Source of the DNA: Tieghemostelium lacteum
Taxonomy: Eukaryota; Evosea; Eumycetozoa; Dictyosteliales; Raperosteliaceae
Length of the DNA stretch: 64,000 bases
NCBI GenBank assembly: GCA_001606155.1
Contig: LODT01000016.1
Span: 186,001 to 250,000 of the forward strand
Reading direction: 5' to 3'
The translations under genes were made by a program, and so were the position numbers. Under the pieces are notes generated by a model. The model was not told the origin of the DNA and searched no databases. It was given only the letters and a program-made list of their open reading frames with translations. Of this stretch, positions 1-11,661 are shown one piece after another (within the stretch, counting starts at the first letter, position 1; every line of letters begins with the position of its first letter).

Positions 1-1
1 T

Positions 2-616
2 GAACATTTCTATGGCACTTTTCAGCAACAACAACCATTTCAATACAACAGTTCCTCTCCATTAACATATTTATTTTATAATCCAACTCTACCAGAATAC
101 CAACATCAGAATTATGATGTTCCATTTGTAGATGTAGATAAAGAAGAGAATAATAATGTGGTTAAAGAAGAATATATTGAAAAAATACAGGTGCAACAAC
201 AACAACAACAAGAACAAGAACAAGAAGAAAAAGAAATAATTAAAGGTGGATCAAATTGGACGATTTTAAAAAATGAAACTCTATTACCATATAAACAAAA
301 TATAGTTACTAAAAGTAAGAATGATAGTATAAAGAGTTCAAAATTTACACCTAAAGATAGAATTACTATATTGTGTGAAAGAAGAACCAAATTTGGATTA
401 CAGATACAAGAGATTGAAAAACAACTGAAGCTTTTAAAGTTGGTTGAAAAAAAGAATTGTAATAGTGATCAGTTATTGAGTGAAAAAGAAGAGCAATTAC
501 TGAATAGTAGAGGTTACTTAATGCAAATACACAAAACTACAAAATTTAAATTAGAAAAAGTTAAATCTGAACTCTATAATCTTGGGTACAATCAATTTTA
601 TAAATCTTATAGATGA
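2..616 (+). CDS. C-terminal part of a Gln-rich coiled-coil protein (5' end outside window)
   Basis: The reading frame is open from base 2, so the visible 204 residues are the end of a longer protein. The order is an aromatic and Gln/Asn-rich stretch, a short acidic segment, a run of Gln and Gln-Glu repeats, a basic region, and a last 90 residues rich in Lys, Glu and Leu with heptad-like spacing that suggests a coiled coil. I see no enzyme motif and cannot name the family. The gene converges on the EF-hand gene, with under 100 bases between the two stop codons. That it is a nuclear or scaffold protein is only a guess from composition. Confidence 0.7.
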   Translation, partial: EHFYGTFQQQQPFQYNSSSPLTYLFYNPTLPEYQHQNYDVPFVDVDKEENNNVVKEEYIEKIQVQQQQQQEQEQEEKEIIKGGSNWTILKNETLLPYKQNIVTKSKNDSIKSSKFTPKDRITILCERRTKFGLQIQEIEKQLKLLKLVEKKNCNSDQLLSEKEEQLLNSRGYLMQIHKTTKFKLEKVKSELYNLGYNQFYKSYR

Positions 617-710
617 TAAATAAATTGATATATTTGTTTTTTTTTATTGTTAGTATATATAACATTTATCTTACAAAATGATGATGATTCTAATCATGAT
701 TGAGTTTGTT

Positions 711-1335
711 TTAGTTTGTAACACCTAATAAAACCAATAGTGATGGTGAACTGGCACCTTGAGTAACCCATTCCTTTTTAGTGATGGTATTTGATTTATC
801 AGCATCCAATTTCTCAAATAGTTTGTTAATGAATACAGTTACATCACTTTCTTTTTTACCCATTGCTTTACCAACTTCTACCATCATTTTAACAAGACTT
901 TCAATTTCAACTTTTTCTAAAGAACCACTAGCATCTTTATCCCAAACATCAAATAAAACTGTTAATTTCTCTTCAGCTGATGCTTTTCCAAAGATTGAAA
1001 TGGCAATTGAAAGTTCTTTGAAATCAATTGAACCAGACTATAAATTACAACATCATTAGTATTTGGATTGTTATTTTTATGCAAAAGTATGTACAAATAG
1101 TTACTTTATCAGTATCAAAGGTATCAAATAAATTAGATAAGTGGTCTTGTGGGAAATTTGGGAGTCTTGGTTTAAAGAATTCAATAAATTCAGCTCTGTT
1201 GAATGAACCATTCTTGTCTTTGTCAGCTTCTTTGAACTCTTTGTGTAATTTAGTAATTTCATTTTTAGAAAGACTAGTTTGTTTAGAGAGATACTCTACA
1301 TCTGCAGAATCTAATTTACTGTTTTGTGAACCCAT
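711..1335 (-). CDS. N-myristoylated EF-hand calcium sensor (185 aa, two exons)
   Basis: Exon 1 is 1335-1105 and exon 2 is 1037-711, with a 67-base GT-AG intron (1104-1038) that cuts the second EF-hand loop. The product begins MGSQNSKL, a good N-myristoylation signal. It carries four loops with acidic residues at the calcium-binding positions: DKDKNGSFNRAE, DTDKSGSIDFKE, DKDASGSLEKVE and DADKSNTITKKE. Size, Gly-2 and four loops fit the recoverin/neuronal calcium sensor superfamily. All four loops look able to bind, whereas loop 1 is usually dead in NCS proteins, so this may be a separate dictyostelid calcium-binding family. A role as a membrane-attached calcium sensor is inferred from the family. 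Confidence 0.85.
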
Positions 1336-1465
1336 TATTAAATTATTTGTAAAATAAAAAAAAAAAATAAATAAAAATATCTGTTATCTGAAATTCATTG
1401 AAATTGTTGGAATCATTATTTTGTGACTTGATTTTGTTTTGTTCAAAATCGTAACTGATGGTTTT

Positions 1466-4400
1466 TTATTGTAAAACTCTGAATTTAATATTATTAATAT
1501 TTGTAAATTTATAGGTATCAACAAGTGAGAAGTCTTCTAGTATTGGAATAGAGGGATTCAATTGATTGCACAAAAGTACCTCTTTAACTGATGGACATGA
1601 AGCACAAAAGCTTAACAATTTAGAAACCAATTGTTTAAAGTACAGTCCACTCAATACATCTTGAATTGGTATTGTAATAGGTTCTTTGAATACTGAAATT
1701 CCTAGAGTTATATTCGCTAGTTTAGGTAGAGATTGAATAGATTTACCATAGTTCTCAATAATCTTGAGTATATTGTGGTAACTAGCTTCAATTTTGAGAT
1801 GTTTTAGATTTTTCATGGTGAAGAGTGGTGATAAATCAATGATGGTTTCGGACATTGGTGCCATTACAAATGTTTCAATAGAGGTATTGTATCTAAAGTA
1901 TTCAAGTGAACCATCTTTAAATGCAATATCAAAATGGTTAAATTGAGGTAATAGTTGAGGTAACATTTCAACATTATGAAACTCGAAATTAAAATCCACA
2001 TATTTTACTTGAAAGTCAACCCAATATTCATCAGTGGATCCTATTCTGAACAGCTTTCTAATCTCACTAATGAATGCTGCCGTATTGTTGAATGAGCAGT
2101 GGAAGATAAATGTGATGGATTTTAATTGACATTCACCTCTTTTCATGGAAGAGAAATAAGAGATAAAGAATTCGTATGATTTATCAATTTGGTTTTCAAA
2201 AACCAAATTGTATCTGATTTCATCGAGATTATCAGCGCTAAATGATACACTAACATGTTGGATGGTATTTGAAATTGGAGGTAAAACTTGAGTATAAACT
2301 GGCATGAAATATTGTGATAGAATATCAACGTGAGTAAGTGAACTACTAAATTGTATACCATAGGATGTCTTTTGATCAATAATTAGTTTCTGGATATTAG
2401 GTATATGTTCTTTAGAGATCAAAGACAAGTCTGAATAGCTGATATTAGGAACACCATGACAGAGTAAATTGGAGAGTTGATCAGGTTCTTTCATACTGAA
2501 ATCAAAGAAAAGTTTACCAATATTAACTTCAGGTCTGGATATACATTTTGAAACTAGACTTTTAAACTTTTTAGAGACTAGACCCAAATTGAAGATATCT
2601 GAGTTTTCAAAGCTATTATTTTCAAGTGCATATTCCAGTATACGAATGATAATGTAATCTTCTGATATCTCGTGTCTGGCTGCAAAGAGTACTTCTAATT
2701 CCTCAGGTGTCTCATCCAAGAGTGGGTACAGGACTTCACATTTAGTAGCTTTGATTTCCAATTGAATCTCCTTGTCAATGAGTCTACTCTTTTGTGCTTT
2801 GATAGCGGTACTTGTAACAGCCAATTCCGGAAAATTAAACAATAGACCTTTTAAAAAGGACTTTTGGTAGATACCCAACAATTCTTTCAATAAAATCCAA
2901 CATTAATGAATCAGATCTATTAAAGATAACTTCATAGACAACCTTTGTTTCTATCCATTCATAAAATATACTTAAATTATTATAGATGTCATCTATAATC
3001 AAATAGTCACATGCCAACATTCCATAACCCAATTCCAAACCAGTTCTCAACAGAACTGGATATTGAAGTGATGTATAATTATTTATGGAATCTCTTTCAA
3101 GATAATCATTTGGAACAAAGTTTATCTTTCGTATTGTATATTTAGACAAGTTCTGCAATGCAACGTTAGTGTCATCGTACACTGGGATATCAGCACATTG
3201 ATTCTGAAGTAATCTTATAAAAATGTCTTTCACCTCTTCTTCAGCTCCACTTAGACTTTTGAAATAGCCAACCAGTTGCTTCGTAAAATGAGGTAACAAT
3301 GAATTAATTGGTTTACCAAGATTTTCAGCTTTTTCCAAGTTATACAAGAATGCATTGGAAAGTATGACTGATGTATAGGTATCCAATTCCTTGCCACTGT
3401 GCAGCAATGGATATACTTTCAAAGTGTCCAATACATCATGTTCATCGATACCACCTTGATAGGATAACGCTCTAATCAGCATTTTACTCAATAGACACCT
3501 GTTGAAATGGTTACTAATTAGAGCTTCTTTACCAAAGGCCACAAATAGATCACAGACATCAGGTGTGAGTTTCATTTTCATTTCCAATTTAGGAACTATC
3601 ATTTCAAAATCCTTTTGATGGGCCCTGTATATGTCAGGTAGCTCCTTTATAATTCGAATTGCAACATTAACCTCACTGTCGTTTCGGTTAATAATCAACA
3701 ATATGAATTTCAAAATCTCATGAAACTCTCTGCCTAGTATTATATAGATATCCAATAGACTTGAAGCCTCTTGTGCTAAACTATTGGAAATGTTTCCACT
3801 TGACTTTGCCAAAAACTCTTGTATTAAATTTCCATATTTTTCAATTTCATCGCCTTTCAAACAGCTTTTGACCACCAAAGCCACAGCACCCAATATCTTA
3901 TAGAACTGGTTCTTTAAGATATAATTTACAGAGTGAACATAGAGAAACTCAATAGCAAATGGACCCATCTTCTCACTGTGCCCTTGTACCAGAGAATTTA
4001 TGAAATGTTGATTACCATCAACACCAATAGTCTCCTTGTAAATATATTCAAATTGAGATTGTGAGAGGTATTTTGAATATCTCAAAATGATATTTTTGTA
4101 ATCTTGAACTGATACACCAATGTATTCCAAAAATAAATTGGATTGAACAAAACTGATTATAACTGGTGAATCTACTCTGAATATATTTAACATTTTACCC
4201 AAAGATTCCGATGACTCTTTTGGATAAAAGTCCATCAGAGATTTATAAATTAGAGGATCAATATTGTCCTGTAATGTTTCTGATATTAGTTCCAGTACAC
4301 ATAGATTATCATCATTTACCTCCATCAAGTTTGGTAAGTATGCTTTACAAACTGGTAGAAATACCAAATAATCTTTTATATCTGATGAATTATTATCCAG

Positions 4401-5208
4401 TAGATCCATTTTAACACCTCTGTATATTGCCTCTAACCAAGTTGGAAATTTTTTTAATTCACTTTGGTATTTAATGCAATAATCTGAACTATGTTGAAAT
4501 ATGATTTGGTCACCTTTTGGGGATATAGATGTTAAATTACACATATTTTCAATAAAAGTATCAGTCAATTTAATATCCTTAATATATCTCTACAATATAT
4601 TTTGTAAGTTATATGCGATTGTTTAGAATAATGTCTAACTATAGTTACATACCTTAAAAGACAATTCAATAATAGTCAATACTTGTGATTCTAACAATGA
4701 AGCAAATAATTCACGACTATATGCTAACACTCTAATAGCATCTAAAAATACTTTTTCAGAAGGATGACAAAGTGCATTTTTAATTATCAGAAATGGTATA
4801 AATGATTTCTGCACATATATTGGTAAATGTATGGAATGTTCCACTAAAAATATTAAAAACAAATGAATATGTTCATTGCTGCTATTCATTAGTTTTAATA
4901 TGTATTCTTTGATTAATCAGAATATAGACATTAGTTTTTGATCAATGATTGTAGTTTGTAAGCTATTTATATAGATAACTACCTCTAAATTCAGCTGCGG
5001 TTAGATTTGCTAATTTAAAAAAGTAAGTAGCACCTTTATCTACAGGAAACTTTGAAATGTTTTCAATAAACACTTCTATCCAAATGTTTCTATTTTCTCT
5101 ATTCACTTTAAAACTATCTAAAATTGGTTCTGTTTCATATTTGAAATATGGTTTATTGATAAAGTTCTGATAGAACTCTTTTTGTTTTGAGTATACTAAA
5201 GGTTCCAT
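1466..5208 (-). CDS. Large helical-repeat/F-box-like protein, copy 1 (three exons, one frame break)
   Basis: Exons are 5208-4983, 4906-4653 and 4589-1466, with introns of 76 and 63 bases; splice phases agree. The product, about 1,200 residues, aligns along its length with the two copies at 23.7-27.3 kb and 31.7-35.3 kb. Shared landmarks are the exon 1/2 junction (FREYILK here, FKEYLIK there), the IEYLP/VGYLP region and the (R)LIDxxxQLEIKA segment. The first two thirds are alpha-helical and look like HEAT/ARM-type repeats. An F-box-like stretch (FNLGLVSKKFKSLVSK) follows near base 2,600, then a leucine-rich tail. The frame breaks once near 2,855-2,865, at a TTTTTAAAA tract: the upstream part ends at KVLFKRSIV and the downstream part continues one frame over at KGLLFNFPEL. 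A sequencing error in the homopolymer is as likely as true inactivation. F-box proteins usually recruit substrates to SCF ubiquitin ligases, but that role is unproven here. Confidence 0.72.
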
Positions 5209-5324
5209 CAATCAAAAATGCGGTAAATTTAAAAATGTTAAAAAATAAAATTGATATCTCATCGTATAAAGGATTTCCTGTAATAAAGTTTCTATTTTTT
5301 TTCTGACCACACAGATAATAACAC

Positions 5325-5945
5325 ATGACTCTATTACCAAAAATTTTATATATCAGAATTCTAAAGAATCTATTTAGTGAAATAAACTTATCAAATTTAT
5401 TTCATTACGAACCAATTTATATTTAGTTTCGAAAGATTTTCAACAAATCATTAACAATTATTTTGATGAATTCTATTTTAATTTTGACCTTAGTCTATAC
5501 ATTTACTTTTTCTAGGGTTAGAGAATAAAAAAGGTATTAAATTGAATTTATATGATAGTGAAATATTATATAATGATTACCCTCAATTAGATGCATATTG
5601 GTAGATTGTAAATATCAAATGCATTAAAGATAAGACATGTTATCTATAAAAATTTCAAACAAAAATTGAATAATGATTTAGTGGAAAAGTTACATGAATG
5701 TACATCAATTGAAACTTTATCATTTTTATGCAATTGCAACCAATCTCTAATGTTATAGATATTTAAAATCATTGTGTATACAAAGTTCCAAATTTAAGTT
5801 ATATTGATATGGATCCACCTAACTCCGCTGGTGATTTAATTTCAACCCAAACTCTAGATAACCTAAGAAAAACTATTGAAATGCATTACCAACAATTAAA
5901 TTACTTAAATTTACAAGTTAACAACCCAGAAATATCACTAAAATT
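5325..5945 (+). pseudogene. Relic of an F-box-like/leucine-rich gene
   Basis: Translated pieces in shifting frames read like the dictyostelid F-box-like family: LPKILYIRILKNLF, then VSKDFQQIINNYFDEF, then KLHECTSIETLSFLCN, then VPNLSYIDMDPPNSAGDL. Stops and frame changes separate them, so no intact gene remains. The piece from 5,809 has a short open frame but is only the tail of the relic. The order of F-box-like start followed by leucine-rich segments is kept, which argues against chance. It runs opposite to both neighbouring genes. Confidence 0.5.
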
Positions 5946-5998
5946 CTCTCTCTTGTATATATTTTCAAATTATTTGTTTCTCTTTTTGTTTTACAAAT

Positions 5999-6421
5999 TT
6001 ATTTCTTTAATTCACCTATATAAAATTCATCCAATATTTGTTTAACTTTAACTGGATGTTGATCACCTTTGAAACCTACAGTTGAGTCTTTACCTGCATT
6101 ATTCATGATTGCTAAACCACCCATATGTTTTTCTACATATTCAGTTACATCGTATACTTTATCTTCGATAATCAACCATAAATCATCTTTTTTATTGTGT
6201 ACTGAAACTTGTTCAGCTGTGTAATATACTGGGGGATCACCTTTAGCTGGGAATGTTGTCTTTTTTGTTGTGCTACTTTGGCTCTTTGTGGTTGTTGGTT
6301 TTTTGGTTGGTGTTGAGCCTCCAATAAAGTTTTTAATTAGAAAAATTACCAAAATAGTTGCAACTAATAATAAAGTACTTTGGTTTTCTAATAAATATTC
6401 GTTTAGTTTGTTAATATCCAT
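5999..6421 (-). CDS. Membrane-anchored cytochrome b5-domain protein (140 aa)
   Basis: The ATG at 6421 gives 140 residues. Residues 15-34 form one hydrophobic segment near the N terminus. A Lys/Thr/Ser-rich linker follows (35-60), then a cytochrome b5 domain (about 66-140). The two heme-axial histidines are visible: H99 in HMGG, where most family members have HPGG, and H122 in DQHP. Cytochrome b5 proteins pass electrons to desaturases, hydroxylases and P450s at the ER or outer mitochondrial membrane. The N-terminal anchor is the reverse of the classic tail-anchored form and leaves the heme domain facing the cytosol or lumen. The start lies 91 bases from the divergent Sam50 start. Confidence 0.88.
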   Translation of the reverse strand: MDINKLNEYLLENQSTLLLVATILVIFLIKNFIGGSTPTKKPTTTKSQSSTTKKTTFPAKGDPPVYYTAEQVSVHNKKDDLWLIIEDKVYDVTEYVEKHMGGLAIMNNAGKDSTVGFKGDQHPVKVKQILDEFYIGELKK

Positions 6422-6512
6422 TGTAGCAGTCAAAACACGAAAATGAATTCATGATCAAAAAAAAAAAAAAATATCACAATTCAGTGTTGATAACAAAGAC
6501 TTCAAAAGTGAA
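6422..6512. promoter_or_regulatory. Short shared upstream region of two divergent genes
   Basis: Only 91 bases separate the start codons of the cytochrome b5-like gene (minus) and the Sam50 gene (plus). The gap is AT-rich and contains an A run near 6,456-6,471. Any promoter elements of both genes must lie here or inside the coding sequences. Co-regulation is inference. Confidence 0.4.
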
Positions 6513-7802
6513 ATGGTAAAAATTACATTTGAAAATATAAACTCTTCAAATGAATATATAAATGAACATTATTTTAAAGATTTCAAACATGTGGATTTGA
6601 ATAAGGTATCATCGATAGAGTTTAGAGAGAGATTTAATAATGCATGTAGTAAAATGATTGAAGAAGGTATATGTTCAGATGAATTGGAGGTCAATGTTCA
6701 ACCTGAAGATAACGCAATATCTATAAAATCAAAGACTAGAGGTATATCGATTGGTACAACATTCAGTACTGATAAATCACAACAAACTAGTTTTTCACTA
6801 CTTAACCCACTTGGTAAAGGAGGTAGATTCGGTATAGATTTCTCTATTGATTTAGTGAAAAAGATCAATGGTGAGATATTCTTTTCCGATAAGAAAGGTC
6901 ATAAAATGACAGTTTCAAGAGTAACTCAACCACCAATTAAAGAAGACAAAACCTTTAGATATGAAGAATCAGCATTGACTTACAGTCTACCACCTCTCAC
7001 CAAATTCAATGGTGTACATTTATTTTCAGTCTACTCAGGTAATAGAAAGTCTCTGGTAGACGAAGAGAAAAATCTCATTAAAGAACACCACCAAAATCAA
7101 TCGATAACATCAAAATGCTCATTGACACATCAATTCAAATATTTTCTAGCACAGCCATTTATCAACCCTGAAAGTGGTGCTTTTGGTAAAATCCAAACTG
7201 AACTTGCTTTACCAGGTCTATCATGTTGTCCTCTTATAAAAACAAATTTCAGTAACACATTCATTTTCCCACTTTTTAAAGATATTAGATTACATGCCTC
7301 CCAATCCTTTGGTGCAATATATAAATTCAACAAACAAATAATGACACCTCTCTCTGATAGATTCTTTAATGATAAATCTTATTTAATTGAAGGTTTCCAA
7401 GAATCAAGTTTAATTACTTCAAAATTAGGAAGTAAGTTTATATCATCATTCATTTATTCATGATTACATTCTAACGTACATTTGATTCTATTATATATAG
7501 ATCCGTATTTAGGTGGTGACTTTTTCCAAACATTGACACTATCATTGGTAAGACCATTTAAAGATAATTTTAATGTTTTTGTATTTTCTACAGCTGGTAA
7601 TAGTGTGTTGGCACATGGAAACAATGTAAAATCATCAATGAAGGATCTTTTTGATTATAATAAATTTAGATTTTCAATTGGTGGTGGAATATTACTGGAT
7701 GTAGGTCAAGCTTTCCTAAAAGTTGCATTTGTCAAGCCTTATTCACCATTTGAAAATGATTCACTAAAGAATTTTGGTTTTGATTTCCAAATAAAGATTT
7801 AA
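6513..7802 (+). CDS. samm50: Sam50/Tob55-like mitochondrial outer-membrane beta-barrel assembly protein (406 aa)
   Basis: Exon 1 is 6513-7431 and exon 2 is 7501-7802, with a 69-base GTAAGT...TAG intron splitting a codon (phase 1). The join gives GNPYLGGDFF, which fits the conserved barrel core. The first 80 or so residues match a POTRA-like segment. The rest alternates polar and hydrophobic residues as in a beta barrel and ends in a strand finishing GFDFQIKI, as expected for an Omp85-type C terminus. Sam50 is the core of the SAM complex, which inserts beta-barrel proteins such as VDAC and Tom40 into the outer mitochondrial membrane. Length is close to the usual 400-480 residues. The call rests on architecture and motif memory, not alignment. 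Confidence 0.78.
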
Positions 7803-7853
7803 AAGATATATTTATAAAACAATGTTTAAAATATTTTGATAGATATTGGTTTA

Positions 7854-9701
7854 TTATTCCAATTGTGATTGATTAAAGATATCCCATAAATCAAATGTAA
7901 GAAATACAAGTGTATCTGGGTATAACATGGTATCTTTACCTCTATTTCTCTTAAAGTAGCTTTTGAATTGGTTTACTAAAAACTCTTTGTTTAATGGATA
8001 TATATTTTTGTAAATGAAATCGTATACACATATTAAAGATTTTAAATTTACTTTGTTTATCAAGAAATCAAAATAAAATTGAAAATCAGAGTCAGTTTCA
8101 TTATCTACTTTGAATAAAAGATTTTCAATAGTTCTATTATTACAAAGACTTTCTGTAACTAATGAATTCAATTTTGGTGTCTGATTGATATCAAATACAA
8201 TGGTTTTAAGTGAGTGGTGGTTCATGTTAAATAGCCCAATGAGAAACTCTGTTGAATTCTCTACACTGTGTATAGACATTCTCTTTAGATTGCTTTTAGA
8301 TATAGCATCTAAAAGATTTAGATTAATAGGGGATTGGGAATGTTGGCAAACTGTATCAAGATATGGTAAACCCAGTATTAGTTTATCCATTACTTCCATA
8401 CTAGTACTATCAAATAAAACCTGTGTTGCATTTTGGTGGTATTGTAAAATAGAGTTTGAAATGGATATGACATCAGCAGGTGCTAATGGATGAAATGTAC
8501 CGATTAAATTCAAAATTGTCAGTGCAGATGGTGTTATCCATTGATCATAATACTGCCATTGAGTATTAGATCCACCTCCTCTTGGACTCTCTGTAAACAC
8601 TGAAAATTCCTTCATTGTACAATTCGATATATTATCAATATTTGGGGGTCTAGTGTCCTTATATTTACCTTTAATTGACAGCTTCTGTAGACATTGATTA
8701 TTATTTAATAACCTTATGATATCATGATGTGTTTCACCAGGATGATAATGAGTATAGATTTCAGCAATCTTTAATGATTGATGATTAACCAATTCATCAA
8801 TAATCAAAGTTTGAATACTATTTTCTAAATTTTCATATACCATCGAAGCATTTAGAATCAAAGTTTCCAAAAGGGGGTTATATTTTAGAATATTTATATA
8901 ATCCTTAATATACATAGGAATTTTGCTAAATATATAATTATCAGATTTAATAACTAGTGTAGTTAGAGTAGACTGAGTGTTCAATGGTAATTGATCATAA
9001 CCAATTCTCTCTTTTCTAAAGATTTTCATATTCTTTTCACCATTTAGGTATAATGACAGTGATTTCACTTGAAATTCGTTAAGTATAGGTACAAAATCCA
9101 AAAACCCCACACAATCTTTACTGGCATAAACTTTAAGTTGTGAGATTGAGTTATTAATACTATTTATAGAGTTTAGATATAATTTCAATTTCTCTTGAAT
9201 TTTTAGATTGTTGTTTGAGTGCTGAATAATGACACACTCTGTTTCATAGTTTTCCAGGATATTAAAGGCAATATTCTTATCAAACTGTAGTTGACCAACA
9301 CCTTCATCTCCAACTATATTTCTATTAGTTTCATTTAATAATTTTATAATCAATGGTGATAATTCTAGAGGTGTCTTAGAAAAAACACTATCTAATTCTT
9401 TTATATCTATAGATGAAAATTTATAACCACTTTGTAATAGATAGAATAGATTTTGTAAATTAACGTCTGATTTAACTAAAATTCTACTGAAATTTAACTG
9501 TTTTACAATTTTTAAACAGTCTTTTGATATCAATGATAGTCTAGCCAATAAGAACTTATAAAATGATGTGGTACCTGTACTAATCGGCTCTGAAAATTCA
9601 TCATCAGGAATATTTTCAATAATAACCTTTAGATAAGAATCTACATAGCATTGTAATATATTTTTTAATAATATAGGTGGTAGATACCCATAGTTGCTCA
9701 T
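7854..9701 (-). CDS. F-box-like leucine-rich protein (615 aa)
   Basis: A single exon. The N terminus (LPPILLKNILQCYV, then a long variable loop and LSLISKDCLKIVKQL) has the form of a dictyostelid F-box-like domain. The remaining 530 residues contain irregular leucine-rich repeats. The C terminus (NRGKDTMLYPD, DLWDIFNQSQLE) closely matches the tail of the next gene (NRGQPSMLLPD, DIYDIYRQSILE), so the two are tandem paralogues on the same strand, 72 bases apart. No catalytic motif is seen. Substrate binding for a ubiquitin ligase is possible, but families like this are large in dictyostelids and mostly uncharacterised. Confidence 0.8.
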   Translation of the reverse strand: MSNYGYLPPILLKNILQCYVDSYLKVIIENIPDDEFSEPISTGTTSFYKFLLARLSLISKDCLKIVKQLNFSRILVKSDVNLQNLFYLLQSGYKFSSIDIKELDSVFSKTPLELSPLIIKLLNETNRNIVGDEGVGQLQFDKNIAFNILENYETECVIIQHSNNNLKIQEKLKLYLNSINSINNSISQLKVYASKDCVGFLDFVPILNEFQVKSLSLYLNGEKNMKIFRKERIGYDQLPLNTQSTLTTLVIKSDNYIFSKIPMYIKDYINILKYNPLLETLILNASMVYENLENSIQTLIIDELVNHQSLKIAEIYTHYHPGETHHDIIRLLNNNQCLQKLSIKGKYKDTRPPNIDNISNCTMKEFSVFTESPRGGGSNTQWQYYDQWITPSALTILNLIGTFHPLAPADVISISNSILQYHQNATQVLFDSTSMEVMDKLILGLPYLDTVCQHSQSPINLNLLDAISKSNLKRMSIHSVENSTEFLIGLFNMNHHSLKTIVFDINQTPKLNSLVTESLCNNRTIENLLFKVDNETDSDFQFYFDFLINKVNLKSLICVYDFIYKNIYPLNKEFLVNQFKSYFKRNRGKDTMLYPDTLVFLTFDLWDIFNQSQLE

Positions 9702-9773
9702 TATTATTACTAAATATCAACAATGATGTAATACAAAAAATTTCAAAAAAAAAATTAAAAAAGAATTCCTAAT

Positions 9774-11567
9774 TTATTCTAAAATTGATTGTCTATAGAT
9801 ATCATAAATATCCAAATAGAAAAAAATAATTTTATCAGGTAATAGCATTGAAGGCTGCCCTCTATTTTGCATAAAATAATACTTTAGTTCTGTGATAATT
9901 TTCTCTTGTTGAGGTGACTCCTTTGGAGAATGAAATTTTTCAATACAAGAAAATGTTTTCAATGATGGTTTTTGTCTTAGAATTTGAAAGAACCATTTAA
10001 AGTCACCTTTGTAGTTGGGATTAAGAGTTAGTCGCAGTCGAATGAAAAGGTTTTCAATGGTTGTGTTTTGGCAAATGTGATCAATGACAGTTTGGGTAAG
10101 AAGATGCATTGGAAAGCAAATGTTCACTGTCTTTAGTGTTGGATGTCTATTGATTCTAAATAGACTAGACAAGAACTCTGCTGATTTTAGATACTTTGCT
10201 GTAAATGTTTTTATATTGATTTTTGAAATTGTATCTATAAGTTCACTGTCATCATGAGATATACCTGATATGGTCAGTGTTTCAAGTAGTGGGAGATTCA
10301 CTAGTAATTTTGTTACTGAACTTTGTAGATGTTGATCATAGGATATTGACTTTAACAATCTATGATTATTTCTAATATTTGTAATTAATTCTGTGGTGGG
10401 AAGGGATGCTAGATTAAAATGATCATATACCCCTATAATCATATTATCTAGTGATGATGGACATTTCCAGAGATGATACATCTCCCATTGGCTATGGTAT
10501 CTTGTTCCATATAGATTATCTGAAAATATCACCAACTCTTTTAATGTGGAATTGAAAATTTGATTTTCAGTCTCACTACTATTTAATAGATCATATTGGG
10601 GAAAAACTGGTATTTTTAGATATTGAATAACTGAATTGTTATTTAAATATTTAATGACACTTGATTGAAAAGTATAATCACTACTACCGTCGATAAATAG
10701 TTTTTTAAGTGACTTATGATCAATCAGTTCATCTGTAATCAAATCTATACCATCAGTAATCAATTGGCAAAAATTTGCATGTATTGACAATTCTTCCAAT
10801 TGTGGACTACAGTTGAGAATATTTATATAGTCATTCAAATACAATGGTATCCTATCATTTATATTTGATGTTATTTTCAATATTCGTATAGTTGATAGTC
10901 TAGTAGATTTTAATTTCTGATTTATAAAAAGTATACTTTTAAAATATAAATTTGTATTAAAATAGATAAACAATGATTCTATCTGAAAATCATTGATAAC
11001 TGAAACTATATCTAAAAAATGCATATTGTCATTTTCAGTGAATATCCTAAGTGATGGTATAGTACTATTTCCAAATGATACTAGTTTATCTTTTACAGAT
11101 AAATCCTTAGAATTGTGTAATAGAGATAGACTATCTCTTTTATATCTATGATTAAACAGTAATAATGTCTCGGAATGAACGAATTCATGTTGAGTATACC
11201 CATTATTTCCAATAATGTTTCCATGTTTTTTATAGAGGAGTTGTACTAGTTGTTCCAGATTGTTATCCTTGCTTGACATTTTAATAGTAATACTATCAAA
11301 TTCCAATCCTCTTTCTATTAAATACAATAGATATTCTATGGATTGCATTGAATTTACTCTGATATTGTAATAGTGTAACTTATTTACAATCCTATAAAAA
11401 TCTTTAGAGATTAATGATAATGTTGTTATTATATATCTATATTGTGATAGACCATTGCAACGCTTTTTAGTTTCTTTTTCAAATGGAATAGATATTGTTT
11501 TTGTATTTTTTACAAAAGAATAAACATAATGTTGTAATATATTTTGAAAGATATACGGTGATAGCAT
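9774..11567 (-). CDS. F-box-like leucine-rich protein, tandem paralogue (597 aa)
   Basis: The ATG at 11567 starts MLSPYIFQNILQHYV, which aligns with the F-box-like start of the neighbouring 615-residue protein. The open frame runs a few codons further upstream but has no ATG there. An F-box-like head is followed by leucine-rich segments to the end. The shared tail motifs with the downstream gene show tandem duplication, but divergence is wide, so the event is old. The small gap between the genes suggests very short untranslated regions. Confidence 0.78.
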   Translation of the reverse strand: MLSPYIFQNILQHYVYSFVKNTKTISIPFEKETKKRCNGLSQYRYIITTLSLISKDFYRIVNKLHYYNIRVNSMQSIEYLLYLIERGLEFDSITIKMSSKDNNLEQLVQLLYKKHGNIIGNNGYTQHEFVHSETLLLFNHRYKRDSLSLLHNSKDLSVKDKLVSFGNSTIPSLRIFTENDNMHFLDIVSVINDFQIESLFIYFNTNLYFKSILFINQKLKSTRLSTIRILKITSNINDRIPLYLNDYINILNCSPQLEELSIHANFCQLITDGIDLITDELIDHKSLKKLFIDGSSDYTFQSSVIKYLNNNSVIQYLKIPVFPQYDLLNSSETENQIFNSTLKELVIFSDNLYGTRYHSQWEMYHLWKCPSSLDNMIIGVYDHFNLASLPTTELITNIRNNHRLLKSISYDQHLQSSVTKLLVNLPLLETLTISGISHDDSELIDTISKINIKTFTAKYLKSAEFLSSLFRINRHPTLKTVNICFPMHLLTQTVIDHICQNTTIENLFIRLRLTLNPNYKGDFKWFFQILRQKPSLKTFSCIEKFHSPKESPQQEKIITELKYYFMQNRGQPSMLLPDKIIFFYLDIYDIYRQSILE

Positions 11568-11661
11568 TTTATTATCAAATTTCAAAAAAAAAACTATTAC
11601 AACTAAAATTTTAAAATTGATTATTATTTATTTACAAATGAATATTACTAGATTAAATTAA

